A stretch of DNA of 5,118 bases, taken from NCBI GenBank assembly GCA_012031955.1, contig JAAURZ010000234.1, positions 1-5,118 of the forward strand. The letters are read 5' to 3'. A program made the position numbers and the translations under genes. This DNA comes from Bacteroidia bacterium (GTDB lineage Bacteria > Bacteroidota > Bacteroidia > Cytophagales > Cyclobacteriaceae). The notes under the pieces are model-generated. The model was not told the origin of the DNA. It searched no databases and was given only the letters and a program-made list of their open reading frames with translations. Of the stretch, positions 1 to 5,118 are shown piece after piece (the stretch's first letter is position 1; each line of letters starts with the position of its first letter).

Positions 1-662
1 GTGTGCCTGTTTCAGGTCCTTTCCGTTTTCCAGGTAATACACGGCGGCCTGGAAGAAGTTGTTGGGGCTTGAGCCGGGCTGCGTGCTGGCTTTAATCGAC
101 GCCATCACCTTTGCATCGTAGTCCACGCCGACGGTGAACTTCACCGATGTGTTTCCCACGTCAGTTGCACCTTGGCGCTCTTGCTGTCGTCGGCGATGTC
201 GGCGATATTGAAGGTGAGGGTTTCAACCTTCTCAGTCAGTTTCTCGGCCTTCACCTTAAAGTTGGCGGCGTCCTTCGATTTGTCGTACGCATCGGTGTTG
301 CCGCCCATGCTCACATCCTTATATAAGGAGATGGTCCACTCGCTGGCGCCGGGCCATGTGAGAAGGAGGTATTCTCCTTTGGGTACCTTAATGCCCTCCA
401 CCGTCACGTCGTCGGAGAAAGAAATCACGGTACCGCTATTGGCGCCGGTACGCCATATCTGGCCGTAGGGCACCACGACCGAAGACTCGGCACCGAAAAT
501 CTTGCGTCCGCGCATGCGAGGGCGTGAATAGTCGATCTTAACGTCGGTGAGTCCCACCACGGTGGATGCCGACCCCGCCGGACTGGGCTGCGGGGTTGTT
601 ACCTGAGCCTTGGCAGTAAGACCAGTGGCAATTACCAGGGCCATCAATACAAGTTTTTTCAT
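1..662 (-). CDS. DUF2911 family secreted protein, 3'-truncated by the window edge and frameshifted
   Basis: The ATG at 662-660 begins a signal peptide: Lys-Lys, a hydrophobic stretch (residues 4-16) and an AKA|Q cleavage site at 19/20. The mature part matches the Bacteroidota DUF2911 family, with DYSRPRMRGRKIFG (about 44-57) and YGQIWRTGAN (66-75) as its conserved blocks. The family has no established biochemical role; the protein should be periplasmic or envelope-located. The reading frame stops at TGA 143-141 just after LTWE (residues 167-170). In the next frame, positions 150 to 1 are open for 50 codons and read on as family-like sequence (TSVKFTVGVDYDAKVMASIK and onward). Restoring one A to the AAA run (plus-strand TTT 152-154) gives LTWENTSVKF and 221 continuous residues. 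As I recall, relatives are about 280 residues, so roughly 60 lie off the left edge. The family call is firm; whether the break is real or a sequencing error is inferred. Confidence 0.88.
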
Positions 663-699
663 GAGGTTGTATGTTTGCGTTCGTTTAGAGTTTGAGCGT

Positions 700-729
700 C
701 AAATTTAGTTATTCTTATTACTTGAGAAA
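700..729 (-). promoter_or_regulatory. Candidate Bacteroidota promoter for the DUF2911 gene
   Basis: On the minus strand TAAATTTG (707-700) is an exact match to the -7 consensus TAnnTTTG. It is preceded, with 18 bases between, by TTTC (729-726), three of four bases of the -33 element TTTG. Transcription would begin near 693, leaving a leader of about 30 bases before the ATG at 662. There is no Shine-Dalgarno sequence, which is usual in this phylum. The match is by eye only. Confidence 0.5.
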
Positions 730-741
730 CCCAACGCCACA

Positions 742-1341
742 ATGAAACTGACAGAGGACTTTTATTGCCGGTCGAACGTCGTTCAAATTGCACGCGAACT
801 GCTTGGGAAGTCGCTGCATACGCGGATGAACGGCGTACACACCTCGGGCATCATCGTGGAAACGGAGGCGTATTCGTGGAAGGAGCGGGGCTGCCATGCC
901 TTTGGCGGTCGCAAAACCGCCCGCAACGCCATCATGTTCGAAACCGGCGGCTACGCGTATGTGTACCTTTGCTACGGCATGCACCACATGTTCAACGTAG
1001 TCACTAATGTTGCGGGCAAGGCCGACGCCGTGCTCGTGCGTGCGATCGAGCCACTCGACGGTACAACCACCATGGTGACACGCCGCGGCAACAAGCCCGG
1101 GGTTTCAGCTCACCTCCGGTCCCGGCAAACTGGCCCAGGCTTTGGGCATTGATCGAACACACAATGGAAAATGGCTTCGCGATACCGAAGTTTGGATCGA
1201 AGACAACGGCCAGCGATTTACCAGGGGCAGCATCGATGTTTGATGCGCATCGGCATAGACTATGCGGGTGATGATGCCAAACTGCCGTGGCGCTTCTCGG
1301 TCACACTCAATCCGTGGGTAAGTAAAGCGTCTCGCCGATAG
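742..1341 (+). CDS. mpg: DNA-3-methyladenine glycosylase (AAG/MPG family), interrupted by two frameshifts
   Basis: This cytoplasmic base-excision-repair enzyme removes alkylated purines such as 3-methyladenine by cleaving the glycosidic bond. The ATG at 742 starts a typical family N-terminus. IVETEAY (38-44) carries the catalytic general base Glu42 and intercalation-region Tyr44; His52 and Tyr75 correspond to human AAG His136 and Tyr159, and FNVVTN and LVRAIEP follow. The frame as written ends at 1152 with unrelated residues. Removing one G from GGGG at 1099-1102 gives NKPGFQLTSGPGKLAQALGI and runs to TGA 1241-1243. Adding one T to TTT at 1239-1241 gives DVLMRIGIDYAGDDAKLPWRF and ends at TAG 1339-1341. 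The repaired protein has 199 residues, the usual bacterial length, and both C-terminal family motifs (LTSGPG; RIGIDYAG) are present. The two indels cancel, so sequence error is likelier than a pseudogene. It is divergent from the DUF2911 gene. Confidence 0.9.
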
Positions 1342-1349
1342 CCTTCGTG

Positions 1350-1377
1350 TTGTTTGGTGATGACTTTATTATATTTA
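1350..1377 (+). promoter_or_regulatory. Weak candidate promoter for the PD40/OmpA-like gene
   Basis: TATATTTA (1370-1377) matches five of the six fixed positions of the Bacteroidota -7 element TAnnTTTG. It lies 17 bases after TTG (1350-1352). Transcription would start near 1384, about 30 bases before the preferred ATG at 1414. The surrounding stretch is AT-rich compared with the neighbouring genes. The match is imperfect, so this is only a suggestion. Confidence 0.3.
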
Positions 1378-1413
1378 CCATTGAGTTATTGAAAAAAGTG
1401 TTTGCATTTTATT

Positions 1414-3010
1414 ATGCGTGCCATGCTATTGCCTGTTTTTTACTTTTTGATCTCGCTTTGTACTTCTGATGCACAGCCCATCTCCCAGGAATCGCTGAAC
1501 CTGGTCAATTCGCCTTACGACGAGCAGAGCCCAGTTATTAGTCCCGATGGCACCACGTTGTTCTTTACAATCGGCAACCATCCGTCTAACGTGGGAGGCA
1601 AAAAAGATCCGGGCGATATCTGGATTTCGCGGTGGCTGGGCGACCATTGGGCTGCACCCGTGCATGGTGGTGTTACACTCAACGATGCCGGCTACAATGC
1701 TGTGGGGGGTATGTCTGCCGATGGTTCGCAGCTCTTTTTAATGAGTCACTACACCGCCAACGGCGAACAGGTGCACTCACAAGGTATTTCTATTTCCCGC
1801 AACAGCGGCAACGGCTGGTTGCAACCCGAAAATATTTCTATCCCTTATTTCAGAAACAAGTCGCGCATCGTGAGCGGCTACATCACGCCCGACAAGGCGC
1901 TCTTCCTTTTCTCGGCCGAAACGTACGGCACCTATGGTGTGGAAGACTTGTATGTATCATTTAACGAAGACGGCCGCTGGACCGAACCTAAAAACCTCGG
2001 GTCCACCATCAACACGCAGTTCCAGGAACTTTGTCCCTATAATTTTCCGCCCGACGGCAAAACGCTGTATTTTCTCCAGCAACGGCCGCAAGGGAAGCGG
2101 CAGCTTCGACATATTCAGCGCCACACGCCTTGATGACACGTGGACAAACTGGACGGCGCCGGAAAACATGGGCGCGGGTGTAAACTCCGAAGGCCGCGAA
2201 CTCTTTTACCGCGAATATCCGGTACTGGGATATGCCGTGTACAGCGGCACAAACAACAGCGACGAGTACTCCGACATTAAAGTATTCGTGCCCGGCAAAC
2301 CGATGCTGATCGACAGCACCCATACGGTGGTGCTGGCAAGAGTGGACACGGTTTCGCGAATCGTGGAGATAAACTATGGAGCGGCCGACAACGCCGCAGC
2401 GAAGATCGTGACCATCTACGGAAAGGTGACGAACTCCAAAACCGGCGAGCCCGTAGTGGCGCACATTTCATTCAACGGCCCCACCTTCGACAACGCGGCC
2501 ACTACTTCCGTGCCCGACGGCTATTCTGTGAAGATACCTTCCACCGAAGAGTACCGTGTAAAGATTGAAGCGCCAGGTTTCGTGAGCACGATGGAGAAGC
2601 TCGACATTCAGACCTATGAAATGAAAACGCTGGAGATGAACTTCAAACTTCAGCCGGTAGAACGAGGCACAACGGTGAACCTGAAAAGCGTGCTTTTCGA
2701 AAGGGGTACGTCGAACTTGCTGGAAGATTCATTTCCCGAACTGGACCTGGTGGTGGAGTTTCTCAACAAGAACCCCAATGTAAAAATCGAACTTGCGGGC
2801 CACACCGATAACCGTGGCATTCAGTCGCACAACGTGCGGCTGTCGCAGTTGCGTGTGGAGCGCGTGCGCGAGTACCTCGTGAGCAAGGGCATTGTGGCCA
2901 ACCGGGTAACCGGCAAGGGCTACGGCGGCAGTAAACCAATTGCAAGCAACGAAGCAGAAGAGACGCGGCAGTTGAATCGTCGCGTGGAGTTTATTATCAA
3001 GAAGTTCTGA
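1414..3010 (+). CDS. PD40 beta-propeller / carboxypeptidase-regulatory-like / OmpA C-terminal envelope protein, frameshifted
   Basis: Removing one T from TTTT at 2070-2073 joins two frames (KTLYF then SSNGRKGSGSFDIF) into one 531-residue exported protein. A signal peptide (1-20, cut SDA|Q) precedes PD40/WD40-like propeller strands near 38-52 (SPVISPDGTTLFFT), 95-110, 153-166 and 208-222 (FPPDGKTLYFSSN). A carboxypeptidase-regulatory-like beta domain follows (about 333-412, IYGKVTNSKTGEP), then an OmpA C-terminal domain (about 420-530). In the last, GHTD Asp465 and LSQLR Arg480 have the 15-residue spacing of the peptidoglycan-binding Asp/Arg pair of OmpA, so diaminopimelate binding is likely. 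The layout resembles PorE, the type IX secretion envelope protein, but without N-terminal TPRs. ATG 1414 is chosen because it gives an Arg-containing n-region; TTG 1402 and ATG 1423 are alternatives. A role beyond envelope-peptidoglycan anchoring is not shown. No PorP/SprF partner lies beside it. Confidence 0.9.
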
Positions 3011-3026
3011 TCAGAATATTTTCTTG
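2998..3026. repeat. Inverted repeat spanning the touching stop codons of two convergent genes
   Basis: TTCTGATCAGAA (3005-3016) is a perfect 12-base palindrome. It is flanked by a second complementary pair, CAAGAA (2998-3003) and TTCTTG (3021-3026). Its centre is the exact junction between the plus-strand TGA (3008-3010) and the minus-strand TGA (3013-3011). It arises because both proteins end in Lys-Lys-(Ile)-Phe-stop. It could fold as a weak hairpin in either transcript and act as a two-way terminator, but the stem is AT-rich, there is no clear U-tract, and the palindrome itself leaves only a four-base loop. Confidence 0.45.
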
Positions 3027-3732
3027 CCCAGCACCTTCATCACGTCGTTCTTGTAGTTGCGCCGATCGGGATGCTCGATTTTCCAATGTCAATTTCCGTG
3101 GCCGAATAGGCATCCACCTTCTCTTTGTTCACAATAAAAGAGCGATGCACACGCAGGAAGCGTTCGCCGGGCAGGCTCTCTTCGAGGTAGCTTATTTTTT
3201 GCTGGGTGATGATCTCCTTTTCCGCCGTGCGCACTTTCACATAGTCTTTGATGCTTTCTATGTATACGATATCCTTCATGCGCGTCTTCACCATTTTCTT
3301 GTCGACTTTAAAAAACACGTAGTCATCGTCGGCGTTGCCGGAGTGAATCATTTTGGAAATAGCGCCGTCGGACGCCTCCTTCGTGTGCAGCACTTTCGCC
3401 ACGGCCTTCAAAAACCGGTCGAAGGGAATCGGCTTCAGCAGGTAGTCGGTTATTTCCAGGTCGTAACCTTGCAGCGCATAGTCTCTGAAAGCCGTTGTGA
3501 AAATTACCTTGGGCGGGTGCTTCAATGTCTTGAGAAAATCGATGCCCGAAAGTTTGGGCATCTGGATGTCGAGAAAAATAAGGTCGATCTTATGTTGTTG
3601 CAGGTAGCTGAAGGCGGCCACGGCATTGCGAAAAGTATGCGCCAGCTCGAGTCCTTCCACGCGGGTAACGTATGACTCCAGCACTTCGATAGCCAGGGGT
3701 TCGTCGTCTACAATGATACAGCGCAGGGGCAT
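3011..3732 (-). CDS. LytTR-family response regulator, C-terminus frameshifted
   Basis: A cytoplasmic two-component response regulator. The receiver domain (about 3-120) shows the acidic pair Asp9-Asp10, phospho-acceptor Asp55 in LIFLDIQMPKLSG, Thr79/Thr80 and Lys100 in LLKPI. The LytTR DNA-binding domain (about 138-238) shows DIVYIESIKDYVKV, FLRVHRSFIVN and SIPIG. As written the frame ends at TGA 3042-3040 with six unrelated residues after IPIG. One missing base near plus-strand 3061-3063 would restore IPIGRNYKNDVMKVLGKKIF, ending at TGA 3013-3011, for a family-typical 240 residues. The ATG at 3732 is 30 bases after the kinase stop, so the pair is almost certainly co-transcribed from the kinase promoter. 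A purine-rich AGAAGGA lies about 15 bases before the start, too far for a normal ribosome site. The target genes are not shown; the gene divergent from the operon is a natural candidate. Confidence 0.93.
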
Positions 3733-3762
3733 AGGTGAATGGGGTTTATCCTTCTATTACGA

Positions 3763-4812
3763 TTAATGGCATTGCAGTGTTAGGATCACCAGGAAAGTTT
3801 CCTGGCCGTTCATGATCTTCAGCTCATGGCGGTTGGGGTAGAGGAGGTCGAGCCGCCTTTTGGCATTTTGAATGCCGATGCCCTCGATGCCTTCTTCCTT
3901 CGGTGTGTGACCGTTCTCGCCTTTGCTGTTTTCCACTTTAATGAGGAGGTGATCGGGATGCGCGTCCACGCTGATCTTTACCCACGACTGCTGCAGGTTT
4001 TCGCTGGCGCCGTGCTTGAAACAGTTCTCCACAAAGGGCAGAATAATAAGTGGAGCGATGTTGCGGTCCGCGGTGCTGCCGCCGATCCGTATGTCTACAT
4101 CCAGTGAGTCGCCGTAGCGCATCTTCTCGATATCCACATAGTTGCGTATGAACTTGATCTCCTTGTCCAGCGGCACTTCGTCGCCCACGCACTCGTACAG
4201 CATATAGTTGATCAGCTCCGAAAGCTTGAGCACCATCTCGGGCGCGATGTCGGACTTTTTCAGCGTAAGCGCATACAGGTTGTTGAGGGTGTTGAAAAGA
4301 AAATGCGGATGGATCTGGGTCTTCAGGAATTTCAGTTCCGCCTGCAGCTTTTCCTGCGTCAATACCTGCTGCGCCTGCTTGTTGGCATACCAGAACTTGA
4401 GCAGCTTGATGGCCACCGCGGTGAACACCACCGGATAGATGCCCACAAACATCTTGATGATTTTGGGAAAGTAGAGGAAAGGATCGGCAAGGTACTCGGG
4501 GAAGTACACCGGGTAATCGAAATTGAAAGCCACATAGCGCTGTGCGAGGCCTGCCGCGAACGACGAGATGGTGAACCACAGCGCGAAGGCATACGCCTTG
4601 CCCGCCAGCAGGTAGCGCGGAAGTAAATAGTAGAGCGTGAAATACGTGAATATGATCTTTACCGGCAGGTAGAGCAGCTCTTCTATAAAAGTCTGCTGGT
4701 ACTTGTCTTCGAAGCTGCCATAGAGCACGGCGTAGAAAACCGTATGAAACACCCAAAACAGTGTGTGCTGAAATACACGGTTCCTCAACAGCCAATGTAC
4801 GTTGTTCTTCAT
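3763..4812 (-). CDS. LytS/YehU-type sensor histidine kinase (His_kinase family)
   Basis: An inner-membrane sensor kinase of 349 residues, partner of the LytTR regulator just downstream. Four hydrophobic segments (about 15-32, 44-68, 73-92, 113-139) form the membrane region with no large outside domain. A short coiled linker follows (about 143-164, rich in Gln, Glu and Lys). The kinase core has the H-box QIHPHFLFNTLNNL, with His170 (the His of PHF) the probable phospho-acceptor. The N-box is LPFVENCFKHG (258-268, Asn263), and the G-box is GIGIQNAKRRL (311-321). The ATG at 4812 is preferred over the in-frame ATG at 4890. It gives a normal family N-terminus (MKNNVHWLL), and a strong promoter match lies between the two, so the 26 extra residues would be upstream of transcription. 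This is the only main gene here with no frameshift. The stimulus cannot be read from sequence. Confidence 0.94.
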   Translation of the reverse strand: MKNNVHWLLRNRVFQHTLFWVFHTVFYAVLYGSFEDKYQQTFIEELLYLPVKIIFTYFTLYYLLPRYLLAGKAYAFALWFTISSFAAGLAQRYVAFNFDYPVYFPEYLADPFLYFPKIIKMFVGIYPVVFTAVAIKLLKFWYANKQAQQVLTQEKLQAELKFLKTQIHPHFLFNTLNNLYALTLKKSDIAPEMVLKLSELINYMLYECVGDEVPLDKEIKFIRNYVDIEKMRYGDSLDVDIRIGGSTADRNIAPLIILPFVENCFKHGASENLQQSWVKISVDAHPDHLLIKVENSKGENGHTPKEEGIEGIGIQNAKRRLDLLYPNRHELKIMNGQETFLVILTLQCH

Positions 4813-4828
4813 GCAGGCAAGCCAACCC

Positions 4829-4860
4829 CAAAAGTACAACGCGCGTTCCGATTTTGGCAA
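4829..4860 (-). promoter_or_regulatory. Bacteroidota promoter for the kinase-regulator operon
   Basis: On the minus strand TACTTTTG (4836-4829) matches TAnnTTTG at every fixed position. TTG (4860-4858) lies 21 bases before it, within the 17-23 spacing described for this phylum. Transcription would begin near 4822, giving a leader of only about 10 bases before the ATG at 4812. This fixes the kinase start and argues against the longer in-frame start at 4890. Confidence 0.6.
4838..4847. repeat. Perfect 10-base palindrome inside the kinase promoter spacer
   Basis: AACGCGCGTT reads the same on both strands and lies wholly between the -33 and -7 elements of the kinase promoter. A dimeric regulator bound here would block RNA polymerase, so it is an operator candidate. 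A 10-base palindrome can occur by chance, and no second copy was seen in the window. Confidence 0.35.
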
Positions 4861-4923
4861 GATAACTCCCGAAGGCGCGCTGCACCCCACCAGCGTCGTG
4901 TTGTGGCAACCGAAGTTTCTTCG

Positions 4924-4948
4924 ACGTCGGCGAGGTGCCTCCCGACGT
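4924..4948. repeat. GC-rich hairpin between divergent genes
   Basis: ACGTCGG (4924-4930) and CCGACGT (4942-4948) are exact reverse complements. The 11 bases between them contain a further pairing, GAGG (4932-4935) with CCTC (4938-4941), separated from the left arm by one unpaired C. It sits about 64 bases upstream of the kinase -33 element and 77 bases before the divergent ATG at 5026. It may be a regulator site or a structured 5' leader element; no T-run follows on either strand, so it is not a typical terminator. Confidence 0.45.
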
Positions 4949-5025
4949 GGATACCACGGCTGTCTGTGGGTTGCCCGTAAACTGCCAGTACCGGCTCCGT
5001 TAGCGTGGGCATAAACCCTGCGCCT

Positions 5026-5118
5026 ATGCGACTATTGTGCGTTCTTTGCCTGCTGCTTCCTCCGACGGCATTCGCCCAGTTCGACCCAAGTGCCGTGCCC
5101 GAGTTGCAGGTGGCACGC
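5026..5118 (+). CDS. Start of a secreted protein, cut by the window edge
   Basis: The ATG at 5026 opens 31 codons with no stop up to the right edge. The translation is a textbook signal peptide: Arg at position 2, the hydrophobic core LLCVLCLLL (3-11), then PPTAFA|Q with cleavage expected at 17/18. The mature start is QFDPSAVPELQVAR. The Ala-Gln cleavage boundary is the same type as in the two other exported proteins of this window. The fragment is too short to name a family. It is divergent from the kinase operon across 213 bases, which makes it a possible target of that system. The start and export are well supported; function is unknown. Confidence 0.65.
   Translation, partial: MRLLCVLCLLLPPTAFAQFDPSAVPELQVAR

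Noticed and set aside
691..724. A plus-strand promoter for the glycosylase gene
   Set aside because: TTTG at 691-694 is followed only by poor matches to TAnnTTTG at wrong spacing (TATTCTTA, TATTACTTG), so no site can be supported.
1414..1476. A lipoprotein signal in the OmpA-like protein (Cys at residue 16)
   Set aside because: The residue before the Cys is Leu (ISLC), which does not fit a lipobox; cleavage after SDA before Gln is more natural.
1093..2085. Programmed ribosomal frameshifting as the cause of the split frames
   Set aside because: The shifts occur in both directions, in unrelated genes and without shared slippery heptamers or downstream structures that I can see.
2009..2464. 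A 151-codon minus-strand frame inside the OmpA-like gene
   Set aside because: It lies antisense to a conserved coding region and shows no family pattern; it is a by-product of codon use on the other strand.
4813..4890. An N-terminal extension of the kinase to the ATG at 4890
   Set aside because: The 26 added residues look unrelated to the family and span a strong promoter match; the ATG at 4812 gives a normal start.
3938..4957. A 339-codon open frame on the minus strand overlapping the kinase in another frame
   Set aside because: Its translation is rich in Arg, Ala, Gly and His with no domain pattern, while the overlapping frame has all kinase boxes. It is a shadow frame.
4802..5014. A 70-codon plus-strand open frame (and a 67-codon minus-strand one) in the divergent region
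   Set aside because: Both overlap the kinase promoter and its first codons, are basic and low in pattern, and have no recognisable domain or signal peptide.

Overview
The window reads as ordinary chromosomal DNA from a member of the Bacteroidota, probably of the Cytophagales/Chitinophagales kind (the order is inference). The evidence is a DUF2911 secreted protein, a PD40/OmpA-like envelope protein resembling PorE, a LytS-type histidine kinase paired with a LytTR regulator, promoter candidates of the TTG...TAnnTTTG type, and no clear Shine-Dalgarno sites. I see no mobile element, CRISPR array, rRNA, tRNA or phage gene, and no convincing new multi-gene system.

Layout, left to right. Positions 1-662 (minus): a DUF2911 secreted protein that runs off the left edge and carries a single-base frameshift. 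663-741: a short divergent promoter region. 742-1341 (plus): a DNA-3-methyladenine glycosylase of the AAG/MPG family, broken by two compensating single-base indels. 1414-3010 (plus): an exported beta-propeller/OmpA protein of 531 residues once one inserted T is removed. 3011-3732 (minus): a LytTR response regulator whose last 16 residues are displaced by one missing base. 3763-4812 (minus): its cognate four-helix membrane histidine kinase, intact. 4813-5025: a divergent regulatory region with a good Bacteroidota promoter, a palindrome and a hairpin. 5026-5118 (plus): the first 31 codons of a signal-peptide protein cut by the right edge.

Five single-base indels in four of the five main genes lie at short runs of one base or beside one. 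In every case restoring the base rejoins family-typical protein sequence. The simplest reading is residual sequencing or assembly error, not five real mutations, so these genes are described here in repaired form.

How the genes work together: the kinase and regulator form an evident two-component operon, which could control the divergent secreted gene at 5026 or envelope functions elsewhere. The OmpA-like protein would tether the outer envelope to peptidoglycan. The glycosylase repairs alkylated bases and is unrelated to the others. The OmpA-like gene and the regulator gene meet tail to tail with no intergenic base.
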